Part shown: one piece after another, positions 22,001 to 36,400 of the stretch
Layout of the letters: each line of letters starts with the position of its first letter
Numbering within the stretch: position 1 is the stretch's first letter
Source: Rhabdophis nuchalis
Taxonomy: Eukaryota; Chordata; Lepidosauria; Squamata; Natricidae
Assembly (NCBI GenBank): GCA_039707465.1
Contig: CM077653.1
Location: 255,501 to 319,500, forward strand
Length of the DNA stretch: 64,000 bases
Reading direction: 5' to 3'
The notes under the pieces: model-generated
What the model was told of the DNA's origin: nothing
Seen by the model: only the letters and a program-made list of their open reading frames with translations
Database searches by the model: none
Program-made: the position numbers and the translations under genes

Positions 22001-22231
22001 TTGAACTCCTCCCGAGCTGCCTCCCTGGTTTTAGAAAACCTGGATAAAGCATACCATTTCCAGATGCGGTGTTTCCACTTACGGTGATGCCTGAAAGAAA
22101 ACAATGTCACGTTTAGAAACCCAGAACAAAATAAACTGGGACCAAGAAACACCAATAGTACCACACACCAGTCCTCCACCCAGGTGTCCAAGCAACATCA
22201 GACAGTTGAAAGTGAAAAGACTGAACGCCAT
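19001..22231 (-). CDS. CD3-gamma/delta chain of the T-cell receptor complex
   Basis: Minus-strand exons: 22231-22180 (ATG, signal peptide), 22090-22055 (36-nt mini-exon), 21158-20958 (Ig domain), 20203-20072 (CxxC stalk and membrane), 19909-19866 and 19066-19001 (ITAM and stop). Phases sum to 176 residues. The Ig exon has VSLVCKG, ETRWFKG and DDPRGIYVC, then KKSRPLQVFIR like mammalian KSKPLQVYYR. The next exon opens MCQNC. The tail has ASDKQCLLANDQLYQPL and YSHI, an ITAM YQPL-(7)-YSHI. One gene stands where mammals have CD3D and CD3G, as in birds. The donor of exon 3 is GTACGT at 20957; the GTAAGC four bases on breaks the frame. The membrane segment (GISAASLITTIFLAIAVYH) has no acidic residue: Ser (20147-20145) sits where human delta has Asp and gamma has Glu. 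No separate symbol is given because the gene is orthologous to both. Confidence 0.92.
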
Positions 22232-23502
22232 GTCAAAGGCACCCAGGGAGGGAATAGCAAACACTACTTCGGCCAAAAGTATAATGTTGACCTGAGCAAG
22301 GGGAAATTTCTGTGACTTCTTAATTTCAGAAACAGGTGACTAAGGAGTATCATGATCGAAGTTTTTAAAATTAGGCTAAGTCTGAGGAAAATGGACAGAG
22401 AGAAGTTTTTTCCTCCCAAAATACTAGCAGTTCAGAACAGGTGCATAACAATATTTCTTCACCTACCACAGGCTGGGGAGACAGGACCCACTCACAGATC
22501 TTTTGGCCATGGAATCTGGCAGCCACCCAAAGGCAATATCTCCATCATTGCCTCTGACAGGCTTTCCTCTTCAATGGGCTGAATTTACATTTGTTTCCAG
22601 CCTTTCCTCCAAAAGCTTGCAACATAAATGTCCCATTCCTCATTTATGAGCTTGATGAGACAGAGGGAAGTGGCTGACTACACCTGGTCAGCTTGGATGC
22701 TTCCAGCTGCAGGCCAGGTGTGAAGAGGACGTGGGTCTGCTGCTTTCAGACTGTGTGTGAGCACATGCTCTGAATCACAAACACAGCTGAGTGCAAGCAA
22801 CACATGGTAATGACATGGTAGTCTGGCCCTTGTGCCTTCTCACTATGCCTGGCTCTTCCTTTCTTTTGCAGCCTGCCTACCCTCAACCCCACCCCCCACC
22901 CCGCCGCCAGCCCTGAATTCACAAGCCACCACCCTCTCAAACTGCCTGCCTTGGATTTTGTCCTACCTTGAAAGAACAGGGCAAGGACAGTTACCCACAG
23001 CAACTGTTCCTGGCTTCCCATGGAGAGCCAGATATGTTGTTCCCTGTTTTTTGTCAGCACAGGTAGCAGGTGTCTGTCCTCTGACAGGGGAAAAAATGAC
23101 TGGGCAAGAAGATGTAGGGAAGGTTTTTGCAGGCAGTCTACAACAGGAAGTCTGTGGGTGGGGGCTCTTCTGCCTTGTGTGTGCGCGTGCGTGCGTTCAC
23201 ACATAAGGAAATGAAACCACAGGGAAACCACACTACTGAAAAAATGAGCTGATTTCCTTCCCACCTTTGCAGAACTGAATGGCAAATAGAGTCCCCTGCC
23301 CTAGCAGCAGCTCTCCACTAAGGCACCCCACAAAAAAGCTCCAGGTGGAGGTTGGGGGGGCACCGCCTCCCTTTTCGCCAAGCCTGTTGGGCAGGATGGT
23401 CAGAGCCAACCCAAACCGGCGGCTGAACCCAGGTGGACCACTCCTCAGCTACTGCTGGTGCAGAACACCACCCGCACTCAGCCTCCAAATATCGATCCAG
23501 AC
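22232..23502. other. Upstream region of CD3-gamma/delta
   Basis: No gene seen. Contains a GT/GC-rich microsatellite at about 23176-23200 and a stretch of C-rich sequence near 22885-22910. The minus-strand promoter of CD3-gamma/delta should lie at its left end, but no TATA box or CpG island was identified. Confidence 0.4.
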
Positions 23503-23631
23503 CAGCGTTTCTCAACCTTGGCCATTGTAAGATCTGTGGACTTCGACTCCCAGAGGTCCCCAGCCTGACATATTGGCCGAGGAATTCTGGGAGCCGAAGT
23601 CCACACACCTTGCACAGTTGCCAAGGTCAGA
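23503..23631. mobile_element. hAT-type MITE, right end trimmed
   Basis: Left end CAGCGTTTCTCAACCTTGG is the usual terminal repeat of a family widespread in squamates. The core shows the inverted pair GTGGACTTCGACTCCCAGAG and TCTGGGAGCCGAAGTCCACA. The right end stops at TTGCCAAGGTCAG without the last dozen bases. It sits upstream of UBE4A. Confidence 0.65.
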
Positions 23632-23639
23632 GGGGTCGC

Positions 23640-24440
23640 CTGGCCATGAAGTTGGAGCTGGAAGGGCCTGGAGCCTCTGGGTCGGGGCGCCGGGAAGCCT
23701 CCAGCCACAGGGCTCGCCTCCGCCCTCCTGGGATCGGCGCAGGGGAGAAAGCAGGAGCCGGGACGACCCTCTGGGAGCCGTCCTGGGACGGCTGTCCGAA
23801 GGGGCCTGGCGGGACGCAGCGCCTTTCTCGCTGCTGGCTGCTGCATCGCGCTGCCGACTGCCACTGAAGTCGCTGGCAGGGCGGAGAAGCGGCTCCCGCG
23901 CGCCTGGGACGCCTCTGTAGGGAGAGGGTGATGCAGGCGCCAGCAGCCCCCTCTAGTCGCGATGCGGCTCTATGGTTGGTTGGTCTGCCAAGCTATGGCG
24001 CGCTTCCGGCGCTTTCTGATGACGTCGGGCGCGGCCTGTAGGCGTCGCGCGTTGCCAAGCTCATCGCTGAAAGGTGGCGCGGCCGCTCAGCTGGAGCGCC
24101 TCGGCCTCGCCTTCCTCCTGCTGCTCGTCGCCCCCGTTCTGCTCCCGGGCGCCCGGGGCTGCGGGTCGTCGCTCGTCGTCTGGGTCGCGGCTCTCCATGG
24201 AGGTCGCTCGGCGGGGAAATGACCGACCACGAGAACAATAACAGCATCTCCCGGAACCCCTTCGCCGCCCTCTTCAGCTCCGTCGCCGACGCCCGGCACT
24301 TCGCCGAGATCCAGAAGCAACCGCCGACGCCGACGGAACCCGCGGGTGAGCGAGGAGGCCGGCCGGCCGGAAGGGGAGCGGGCCGGAGAGGCAGGCACGT
24401 AGACCCCGGTAGAGCGGCCGCATCGGCCGCCCTGAGCACC
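23640..24440. promoter_or_regulatory. CpG-rich promoter region of UBE4A
   Basis: High CpG density spans the UBE4A start codon at 24219 and about 0.6 kb upstream. No TATA box. GCGCTTCCGGCG near 23999 contains a CTTCCGG, the reverse complement of an ETS-type core, typical of housekeeping promoters. Confidence 0.55.
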
Positions 24441-27400
24441 TCTCTGGAACCCTGTGCCCGCGGGCTCCAAGCGCGCAAAGAAATCTTTGCACACCCCCTC
24501 TTGCGTCACCCTTCCCTTTGCTTTATTTTCTGCGCCTGGAAGTGTAGTTGCGTTCCATGTTTATTTAGCGGGAAATCACTGTTTATTTCTTGTTCATCCA
24601 AAATCCCTTTCCTTTTCAGTCACTGGTAGCTCAGCCTCGGTCCATCTACCTGCAAAGTTAAGACAACTTAGTTGAAATGTTAGCCCAATTCTAGGACAGT
24701 TAGCAACAGAACTGAAAAAGAAATGCAAGGACTTGGTGGACTACTTCACTGGATTGATACTAAAGACGTGAATTAGACTAGCATTGCCTGGCAGGTATTA
24801 TCCTGAGAACTAACTACTTACTGTTTAATTCCAGATTCTCAGATGGCAAATCAATAAAGAGCAGAATGGTTTGGTAAGAGCAGCTGTTTAGGTGGCCTCT
24901 TGATTCCTTGCTTTTCAGAAGTCCCGAGATTCTTCTGGGATTCCTAGGAGACAAAAGTCTTGTGTACAGGCTGCATTTTTTTCATGGGAAGCAATTATGT
25001 TTTTATGATCTATACTTTGTTTACTTGCTGTGTAAAAAAAAGTGGCCGCAGGGTGAGGCTTCTGGTGCTGTGACAGCACAGTTGAGAGAGGTTCAGGCCT
25101 TAGAGAGACTGCGCAGATGGTGGTGGGGGCCAGTTGGGGCCCAGGTACGCTGCTTATTGACTAGCTCTGCTTCTCTAGTAGAGGAAACCTCTGCCAGCCA
25201 AGATGATTCTGACAACAGTGTGTCTGAGAGTCTGGATGATTGCGACTACTCTGTGGCTGAGATCAGTCGCTCCTTTCGCTCCCAGCAGGAGCTCTGCGAG
25301 CAGCTCAACATCAACCACATGATCCAAAGAATCTTCCTTATCACATTGGATAACAGTAAGTTTGGAGGCATAAAAGGCCAGAATCCAGGTTGGGTTATAT
25401 TAAGGTGGAGGGAGCCACCAGGTGGCAGTTTTTGATTCATGAATGCAAATTCAGGCTCCTCTCATGGAGAACAATTGTTGATATCATACAACATCTGCTG
25501 ACTTAAGACGCCCCAAAGACAACAAAATCTGTTTGCCAAAAAAACTGTAAACATTCTCCTGGCAAAAACAAATATGCACATAGAACGGAAATCTTGTTCT
25601 CCATTGTGCAAGCAGTTAAGGGGACCTTCCATTGGATTCAAGGCCAAATTTACTGATGTGGATTTCTGTATCTTTATGGGCTGGTCAGCATATTGCTGGT
25701 GTGACAAACTTTACCCGGTGGTATTTCTTGCATCCACACTGCTTCATTTTCCTGCTCCAATCGACAGTTATAATGTAGGGTATGGCTTGGAAGGGTTCCT
25801 TTACTGTGTTTTTTAGATTTGTGCTTTGCTGTGCCATTTCATTGATACTAGAGACTGCTTTCCTTTAGGCCACAAACCATGCCAGCCTCAATTTGGGTAC
25901 CCTCTGGTGTGTGTTGGGAAGTCTGGGAGTTGTAGTTGAAGACACGTGAGAGCAATATCTTGAGGAAGACCTTGTTTTAACATCTGCCAAACCAAGAAGC
26001 CAAAATATGACAATAAGAGTTGTTGATAGAGAGAGAGAAATGGTTCTGAACATGGAATGTTTTGAGGATTTCTCTATTGCTGCTTTGCTGATTTCCCCCT
26101 CCCCCCCTTCTAGGTGACCCCAATCTGAAGAGTGGAAATGGCATTCCTGCACGGTGTGTCTACTTGGAGGAAATGGCTGCGGACCTTGAGGATCAGGACT
26201 GGCTGGACATGGAAAATGTGGAACAGGTCTCTGCATGCAAGCATCTGATGGTGTCTTCACCAGATTGGAGGCTAGTCTTGGTCATCAGGTCAATTGTTTC
26301 CTGTGCCTATGGCCAGGAAAAGATGCTTCCCCAAGCCAGGATGCCATGTGCCTAGAGGCATTTGATTGCCCATTTGTTATGACACTTGCTTGACTTGCTT
26401 TATAGTACTTTTCCTTGAACAAGTCAATTTCATCTTATATGAAACAGTTGAGTTCTGTGGACTGTCTGCTTCTTATCTGTGATAATCAGCTAGATTTGGA
26501 TAAGAATGTAAAAGACCTGGCTGTTTATGCATAATGTCACTCTATAAAAAATTGGATGTAAATGAGATCTAGGCTCTTTCTCCAAATGTTGGGAGGGAGC
26601 AATTATATTCTGGATTGATGTTTCCCCAGGCTCTTTTTACCCGATTACTGCTCCCGGAACCTGGCAATCACTTGATCCACATGACTTCAACTGGCATGCA
26701 GAATCTCTCAGCAGAGAGAGATGCAGGAGAGAAGCACATCCTGCGATACCTCTTTGCCTGTTTCCGGAGGGCAAAGGAGGAGGTGGGTCAAGCACCCATA
26801 TCACATCCAAGCCGCTTGCTGGCCTGGATGGAAGGGGCTAGAGATCAGCTGTTTTCTCTGTTCTTCTAGATCACCAAGGTGCCCGAGAACCTGTTGCCTT
26901 TTGCAGTGCGTTGCAGAAATCTGACTGTATCCAATACCTACACACTCTTCCTAACACCAGAGATCTATGTCAACCAGAATGTCTATGAGCAGTTAGTGGA
27001 CTTGATGCTGGAATCATTAAGAGGAGCTCGTGAGTTGGCAAAGGCTGATACCCCAGGATAAGCTAATGGGGTCCAGCTCATGGCAGCACTCCAAATAAAT
27101 CCTTTTTAAAATACTCGTCCTTTCTGTCCCCCATAGACTTTGAAGATGTAACAGAGTTTCTGGAGGAGGTAATCAAGAGCCTCACGATGGATGAGGAAGT
27201 GAGGACTTTTGAGGAGGTTATGGTCCCTGTCTTCGACATCATCTCAGGACGAATTCGGGAGCTACACCTTTGCCAGATCCTGTTGTACTCTTATATGGAT
27301 ATACTCCTGTACTTCACTAAGCAAAAGGATATTGCCAAAGTGAGTCCTTGGTTGCCTCATTCCAGAATCCCTTGTTGCCTTTACCCTTTCACCTGGGAGG

Positions 27401-30400
27401 AAGGCCACTTTTCTGTACCTCACTTTGTATATGTCTGTGTGCATGTGGTGAAATGTTTTCAAAGGAAAAACCAAGAAAGTCCAGTTGCCTTTTGAGGGGG
27501 GAAAAGCATCTTTGGGTCTATTTCTGTTTGTTCAGGTTTTTGTTGAGTACATTCAGCCAAAAGATCCAGCCAATGGACAGCTCTACCAGAAGACACTGCT
27601 GGGAACCATCTTGAACATCTCATGTCTTCTGAAGACACCTGGTGTGGTGGAAAGCCATGGCTACTTTCTGAACCCCTCTCGATCCAGTCCTCAAGAGATC
27701 AAGGTGCAAGAATCCAACATCCACCAGGTGTATATTTCTGTTCCATTCCTGCTTTGCTTGTGTATCAAGATTGTGTGATGAGAGGCAGCAAAATGGCCGC
27801 TAATGACAAGCACTCTTTGTCATCAGTGTTGTTTTCTGCATACTATCCAAGTATAATTAGAGTCGTATGGTTAGAATGCAGTATTGCAGGCTAATTCTGC
27901 TGACTGCCGATTGCCAGCAGTTCGGCAGTTTGAGTCTCGCCAGGCTCAAGGTTGACTCAGCCTTCCCTCCTTCCGAGGTGGGTAAAAAGAGGACCCCAGA
28001 TTGTTGGAGAGCAGGATGCTGACTCTGTAAACCACTCAGAGTGAGCTGGAAAGCACGGAGTATATAAGGGCTATTGCTATGATCAGGCAGATCTGTGGCT
28101 ACCAGTGTCTTTGAATATGACACTGACTGCCTCTATGGAGATCACCTAGGGCTGCTGGGGGTGGGAGGGTAGGAAGATAATTAAAATCTGGAAAGTGCCG
28201 TAAAATGTGAAAATGCCAGCCTGGGAAGGGAGCTGAGGAACGACTTGGTGTAAGAGAACAGGTTGTTCTCGACTGACGATCACAATTGAGCCCAACATTT
28301 CTGTTGCTAATCTAGTCAGTTGTTAAACTCCAGAAAATGGAGTTTTGCCCCATTTTATGACCTTTCATGCCACAGTTGTTAAGTGAATCACTCAGTTAAT
28401 TTAGTAACCCAGTTGTTAAGTGAATCTGGTTTCCCCATTGATTTTGCTTGTCAGAATGTCACAAAAGGGAGCCATCATAAATCCATGCCAGTTGCCAGGC
28501 GTCTGAATTTTGTGACTGTGGGGAAGCTGCCATGATCTTAAGAATGAAAAAATGGCCATAAGCCACTTTTTTCAATGCCATAGTAAATTTGAATGGTCAC
28601 TGAATGAACTGTTGTAAGTCGAGGACCACCTGCCTGTGTCTTAGATGATTCCAGGCTCAGTGAGCCTGTGCCTGTACCTTGATGTTAAGACCTCTGCTCT
28701 CGACACAACAGTTCATGGCTGAGTTCCATGAGAAGATTCATCAGATGCTGAAGAATCTGCTACAGCTCTCCCCACAAACAAAACATAAGATCCTGGCCTG
28801 GCTGGGAAACTGTCTTCATGCCAATGCTGGGCGCACCAAAATCTGGGCCAACCAGATGCCAGAGATCTTCTTCCAGATGTATGCCTCGGATGCCTTCTTC
28901 TTGAACTTGGGAGCTGCTCTCCTCAGGCTCTGTCAGCCCTTCTGTAAGCCCCGATCGCACAGGCTTCTGACCTTTGACCCAACTTACTGTGCTGTGAAGG
29001 AACTGAATGAGGAAGAGCAGAGGGTGAAGAATGTGCACGTGAAAGGTGAGCCACCCTCCCAGTAGCAGGAGAGATGGGCGTTGCTGACAAGGGCAGAAGA
29101 GATGCTATGAGAAATGGCATCCTTTTGCTAGAGCCTTCTCTGATCCATATTGATAGTGCTCTTCGTTTCCTTTAAGGCTTGGAAAGGGAAACTTGCTTGA
29201 TCCCAGCGGTACCTGAGCAGGAGCCAAAATTTGCTGACAGCTATAACCTGGTGACGGAGAACTTGGTGTTGACGCAGTACGCCCTGCACTTAGGATTTCA
29301 CAGGTATGCAGACTGAATGTCTTGGGAAGACTTTTCCACGACAGCTGATAACATTCAGGCTTTGGTGGAATGTGGCTCAAAATCTTAGTACATTACAGTG
29401 ACCTTTTAGAAGGACACTGGGCTTCCTGCTAACAAAATAGCACCCAAATGTAGATATAGTCCTTGCTTAACAACCACACTTGGGCCCAAATGTTTGGTTG
29501 TAAGGCATTGTTCATTGTATGTTTTATGATCTCTGACTTACCACTTTGTTATTTGTATGTACACTGATAGTTGATGCACCAGAGACAAATTCCTTATGTG
29601 TCCAGTAACATTTGGCCAATAAAGAATATTTCTGTCCCTATTCCTTAGTAAGTTTGTGACTGTGGTGATTTTTTTCTACTTAAGGAACTGGTCATTAAGC
29701 AAGAACTAATTATAGACCACGTTTATTATAAACCAGTTGATGTTTGCAGGGAAGAATTTTTCTTGGTCTACTGGAGGATACGAATGGATGGAAATTAAAG
29801 TGAATTATGATTTCTTCAAACTTTTTTTTGTTAAGGGTCCTTCAATAAAAGCAGCTCTCCAGAGCATATAATACAAAAAAATCCTTGTATGCCAGTTCTC
29901 GCCCTAGCTGACCTCAACACTCATTGCTGGCTTCCCTAGTTTCCCCTTTTCCATTATAGCTACCCAATTTGTAATGGCCACCTTGAGCTTTTCTGATGGT
30001 AGTGCCACTTCTAATTTTTAGTATCTTTATCTGTTTCTTGTACAGGTTGCATGAGCAGATGATCAAACTCAACCAAAGCCTACATCGACTACAGGTGGCA
30101 TGGCGGGAAGCTCAGCAGAGCTCCAGCCCCTCAGCTGACAATCTCCGAGAGCAGTTTGAACGCCTCATGACCATCTATCTTTCCACTAAAGCAGCCGTGA
30201 CAGAGCCTCAGATGTTGAAGAACTGCCTCAATCTGCAGGTGTCCATGGCTGTTCTCCTGGTCCAGCTGGCCATTGGAAACCAAGGGACTGAGCTGATGGA
30301 CTTGACCTTCCCTCTGCCAGAAGTGAAGAAGAGTGCGCTGGCCTATATCCCAGGTGACTGGCCAGATGTTTAGAAGTGGGTTTGAGCAGTACCAGGATGG

Positions 30401-33400
30401 AGCCTGATACTTTGTAATGCCCAGGGCACTTGACAGGACCCTATAGACTTTTGGCTCATGCCTGACTTTTGGCTCATAACATCCTGGTGTTAAAGTAGAA
30501 TTGTAAAAGGGTACATCCACAAGCAGCCTTTCCCTTGCTAAATGTGCATGCTTGCACAAGTATATGTTAAAAATATTTTTCCTTTTGGAAATTTCAACTA
30601 GTAGCATTTGTCTTGAAATGTTTGTTTGTTCGTTTAAATTTCCATTTATATAGTTGCCTAACTCAAGAGAGTGACTCTGGGAACTTTACAATTATGTCTG
30701 GCTTGGTCTCTTCTTAGATGTTAATATCCTAAACCCTCTCCTGCTTCCAAGGAGATTTGTAATGCCTGTAATGCCATTTCGGTGGCCCCGGGAAGCCGCT
30801 ACCTACTGCCCTCCAAAGCCTGAATTCACAGGGAAGAAGCAAGCGCGGGGCTGGTGGCTGTACATTCTTAGCAAGAGTTCACTTGGGCCTTTGCATTTGC
30901 AGAATTCTTTGCTGACAACTTAGGTGATTTCTTCATTTTCCTGCGCCGCTTTGCTGATGATCTCCTGGAACCTTCAGCTGACTCCCTGGAGCATGTGCTT
31001 CATTTTGTGACCGTCTTCACAGGGGATGTGGACAGGTAAAAGCTTCTTCCGAAGGCTGGAGACGTGTGAATCAGGCCCACTCTGTAGTCAAGCAGCCTGT
31101 TTGCCAGTGAACAGCAGCCTAGCCTTAGGGAGGAAAAATGTGACCCTGATAAACTCAATAAACTTCAGACAGAGTGCAGATTCAAGCTTTTCCTGAATCT
31201 TCAAGCAAATAAATTTGGTGGGCTTGGTTTTGACTGTTCAGTTCCTCGGCCCACAGATGGGAGAGTGGAGTGGTATAACAGGAATAAGAAGCATTGATGT
31301 GGGGTGAGAAGCAAATGTTACCTTGTGATGACAACCCATTGTGAGAAAACTAACACTTGTCTGTTGGGAGGATACAAACTCAGTAGGAGAATCGGTGTGT
31401 GTGTGTGTGTGTGTGTCAGAAGTTTGATAGAATTTTGGGGAAAGTGTAGATTTGGAGGTTTCCACCCACTCCTCCTGGCAGAATGAAGAACCCACATTTG
31501 AGAGCCAAACTGGCTGAAGTACTGGAGGCTGTGATGCCCCACCTGGATCAGGCCCAGACGCCTCTTGTCTCAAGTGTCTTTCATCGCAAGAGAGTCTTCT
31601 GCACCTATCAGCATGCTGCCTACCTTGCTGAGGCATTGATTAAGGTTTTTGTGGACATTGAATTTACAGGTAAGGAAGGGGAGAACTGTGTGGGGGTGGG
31701 GGTGTCCCATTCCCTCAGTTCCTCCCTCCCAGTGCAATCCCTTGAACAAAGTGCCATGAATCTTGGTAAATCCGCTTTGCTGGAACTGAAAGCAGATTTG
31801 CTTATTTTGGGAATAGCCCTGCTGCTGGCAGAATGAGAGGAAAAGGCCTGGCCTTTTCTTCCAAAGCTTGAGATTTGCATTCCACTGTGGTCCAAGCCAG
31901 CTTTTCCCCTACTGCCTTTTGGGTGTGGAGGGAGGGAGGGAAGAGCTGATCCTCCACTCTCCATTCTGTGTGCTTTTGTGGCATTTCTACAAGAAAGTGT
32001 CTCGGAGCATAAAATCTTGATCAGTATCTCCAGATCCTACAATCATTATGGGCCTTCTTCTGTGCAGGGGATCCCCATCAATTTGAGCAGAAGTTTAATT
32101 ATCGTAGGCCCATGTACCCTATCCTCCGGTATATGTGGGGCACTGATTCATACCAGGCAAGCATAAAGGTAAGGACCTGAGATTTGCAAGTTCTAAGGGC
32201 TAGGAGAAGAAGAGTCCTTAACATTCCCCCTGCTCTCCATCTCTTGGCACTCTGCAGGCACTGGCTGATTATGCCTCCGAGAACCTTGAAGCCATGGCTC
32301 CTCCGCTCTTCTTGCGCTTTCTGAACCTGCTTATGAATGATGCCATTTTCTTGTTGGATGAAGCAATACAGGTGAAGCATTATTTGAGGGGCGGAGGTAG
32401 AAAGCGGGTAAATATTGTGACTGCCAAACTCTATAAGACTGTTCTTTTTTTCTTTTTTTTTGTAAGAATGATTCATTAAAGGGTTGCCAATTTTGGTGCC
32501 TTTAATGCAGAGCCAGTTGAGAAGGGGAGAAACTGGCAATTTCAAGTGACATTTTCTGCCTTGAGAAATGGCTCACCCTTCACCAGCTGAGGAGATGAAC
32601 AGTTGTGGAGCTGCTACTACTCAGAAAGTTTTTCTGAGAGGTTTAGGTCTGGAGTTTTTGCACTTGGCTTCTGGATCTCCAGTTCTCCATCTTTGTAAGG
32701 TTCATTCTCTCTGCTCCAAGTCCACAGAAAGGGGTTGCCATGACACCTCCATTTCTCACCCACTGAACTTTCTGCACCATGCTTCATTCCAGAAACAAGA
32801 TCCAATCGATCCCGTCCCCGTTCCCCCATTTCTCTGTGTTTTATGGAATGTTTTAATGTAGCGGTTAAGATGTTGTAATCTACCTCAGTTCCAGAAGCTC
32901 ACTGGGTGAGCTGGAGCTAGTCACTCTACCTCAGTCCAACCTTCCTTGCAAGGTTGCTGTTCTGGGCAAAATCAGAAGGCCTTGTATACAAACTCTTTGC
33001 TCCTGAATAAATCTGTAAATCTCCAAGGCAAAAGGAACTTCTGAAAATGGCTGCATGAGCAAGAGTGTGATTTTGGCATCCAAGATCCTTTTTCTTTCCT
33101 GATGCCTATTTCAAATTTATTTGCAGTACCTGAGCAAGATCAAGATCCAACAAATAGAGAAGGACCGGGGCGAGTGGAACAGCCTGTCTGCAGAAGTGCG
33201 GCGTGAGAAGGAAGCCAGCCTGCAAATGTTTGGACAGTTGGCTCGCTTCCACAACATCATGTCCAATGAGACCATTGGGACATTGGCCTTCCTGACCTCA
33301 GGTAAAGGCCCTGTGTTCTTCCTGGCATGGAATGCTGAAGGGAGCAGAACTACTGACCGAGCCTCCTTTTCATTGCAGAGATCAAATCTCTCTTTGTGCA

Positions 33401-36400
33401 CCCTTTCCTGGCGGAACGCATTATCTCCATGCTCAACTACTTCCTCCAACACCTGGTAGGCCCCAAAATGGGGGCCTTGAAGGTCAAGGACTTCAGTGAA
33501 TTTGACTTCAAGCCCCAACAACTGGTTTCTGACATTTGTACCATATATTTAAACCTGAGGTGAGTTGCATGCTGGAAAGGAAATATCTGTCAGAGTGCTT
33601 CTTGGGAAGAGGATTAGGGGGCTTTGTCTTATGCATCCAGGGTTTTAGTGGATGTTGAAATATTTCTTGTGGAAGAACAGCCAGAAAGCCACCAGAGGCC
33701 CTCCTCAGATGACCTGATCAGACTAAGGATTGAACTCCTCAAAGCCAGTGGACACCACTGGAGAACATCTCATTGTTTAACACAAAACCAGTAAGCCTAT
33801 TCTAGCCCCCAAACCCTGCCAGTGAGGAAGAACAGGAGACACCCCCTTCATATCATGCTCTCTGGAACATGACGAGAATGGGAGGAGGCTTGGGACTCTC
33901 CGGTCCCATAAATGTGAAGATAGTACATTGCGCAGGAAGCATTCTTGAAAAAAGGGACAAAATGGTTAGGTGGGGTTTATTGCTTTCCCATGTGGTAATT
34001 ATCTTCGTTGGAGCTAATTGCAAATGCAAGAGAGATGGGGCTGTACTGTGAAGAGTGCCCTTGAACTTGCGTGCATCAGTCCAAGGCAATACTCTGAATC
34101 TTGGCTGCAATACATAGGATGGAGGCGTGGGCTTCCTATCCTGGGTCAAGAATTTGCACAGGTTTTGTTGTACTCCCTGCCCAGGAAACTATGGAACTTT
34201 GGCTAGACTGGTCCCTCTCCTATGAATTCCATTCTTGCTGGCTCATGCATAACCAGATTAACATGCCCAAGCAAATCATCTTATAAATTTAACCTGATGG
34301 CTGATACACACAACATGCCAATACAATGGCTGGGCTCAGCTGAGTCAGTTTAAACTAACTAGACAAAGGTGTCGTGTAGACTCAGCTATCCTATGTGCTG
34401 TCAAATTTCTTTGGTCGAAGTGCTGGTGAAAGTTAAGAAGGTGAACTCTGAAGGGAATACAGATCAAATTGGGGTGAGGTCCCCCATAAGAAAGATTTAC
34501 AGTTAGTTACATTGTAGAAGGATGCTCACCACCAAGAGATCTTACAAAAAAGCGTTCCTTTTGAACTGATAAATTATAGTGCAAATAGGCTGGAGCCATT
34601 TCCCATCATGCTCCACTTGCTAATATATTGCAAAGTCTGAACAGGGCTTTTGATCTCACCTAATAAAAGGCTGTGGAAGTACAAGAAAGGAACCAGGATA
34701 GGAAAGCTGAAATGACCGGGAGTGCCAAATGGAAAAGAGGCTTGCTTGCATGGGGCCTCAGCGTCCACTTTTAGCCCTCTTCTCTGTTTCAGTGATGAAG
34801 CGAACTTTTGTGCCACAGTGCCTAAGGATGGGCGATCATATTCCCCAACTCTTTTTGCTCAGACGGTCCGAGTTTTGAAGAAAATTAATAAGCCTGGCAA
34901 CATGATTGTAGCATTTAGCAACCTGGCAGAGCAAATTAAGGTGAGATGGGAAAGCTGTCAATCTCCCCTTCCCAAAAATCTGTCTCTCTCTTATATATTG
35001 AAAACCTTCAGTGCATCCTGTGTTTGTACTGAGCGGCATTTGACTTTAATCTCCCGAGAGTGGAATTTTGACTTTCAATGCTCTAATAATAGTTGCAGGA
35101 TGTTTACAAATCTAAAGAGACAGGTGAAAAATAGAGTTCATCAGGACTTAAATTCCTCTCTGTAGCTGAGAACTGAATTTATTACAATGTAGTATGAATG
35201 CAGTCAATTTTCCAGGATTCAGTGAGACAGTAGAAAACAACTCTGTATTAGTTGTGCTTCCATGGAATCAAAAGAGCCAATCGAGGGCCGTGCTTGGCCT
35301 CTTATCTCTGCCCTGTTTCAGTTTCCAGAGCAAAGGTGACCCTTCAAAATCACAGGCCACATTTTTCTAGCAGTATTAGCTCCTATAGATTCTGGGGCAT
35401 GTCTTGAGTTTGTTGATAGAGATTTAACTCTGCAGGGCAGCCGAGCAGGGCCCTCTCCACTAATTCCTGGATTTGTTTCCTTCAGTCTCTAGCAGATCGC
35501 CAGCAGCAGGAAGAGGAGACATATGCTGATGCCTGTGATGAATTTCTGGACCCCATCATGAGCACCTTAATGACAGACCCAGTGCTGCTGCCTTCCTCTC
35601 GGGTCACAGTGGACAGACCAACAATTGCTAGGCACCTCTTGAGGTACTTAGAAGGCAGGAGAAAATGGAATTCTGTCTAATTTCCTTCTAGGGAAGAGTG
35701 AACCTGTTTTAGATTTAGACATTGCCACTCATTTCCTTGTAGAATGCTAGTGGTGTTGATTCCCAGATTTGTCCCTGCATCCACTGGTCAGTTCCACTCT
35801 TTCATCCCCATACTGATTGGGTGTAAGGCATAGTATATCAACCATAATAACCTTTTGGGCCAGCCATGAGGTTTGGGGCTTGCATTGGCTTGACTCCTTT
35901 CTCCAAGGCTGGCCCCAATTGGTGTTGATAGGGAGTGACGGATCTAGCCTCTTATGGCATGCCACAGGGCTCGGTACCCTCTCAACTACTGCTTAATATC
36001 TTCATGAAGCTGCTGGGTGAGATCATCCATCACCATGGGTTGAGGTATGCTGATGATACTTAACTTGACATTTGCACACCTGGTGACCCAGGTGATTCTG
36101 TCTCTACCCTCACAGTGCCAGGAGACTGTAAAGACCTAGGTGGGGGTCAACAGGCTATGACTGAACACTGGGAAAACGGAGTGGCTTGGGTGCATGGAGC
36201 TTCAAGATTGGGGTCTGACATCTTAGTTCTGGACAGGGTTGCACTATCCCGCTCAGATCCAGTTTGCAACTTAGGAGTTCTTTGGGACTTGCAAGTCCTG
36301 CTCAAAATATCTGCTAGCCAGCTAGAAGCTTTGCATAGCTTCGGTTTGTGCATCAGCTGTGGCCTTCCTGGGTAAGGACTCCCTGCACTCAATCACTCCA

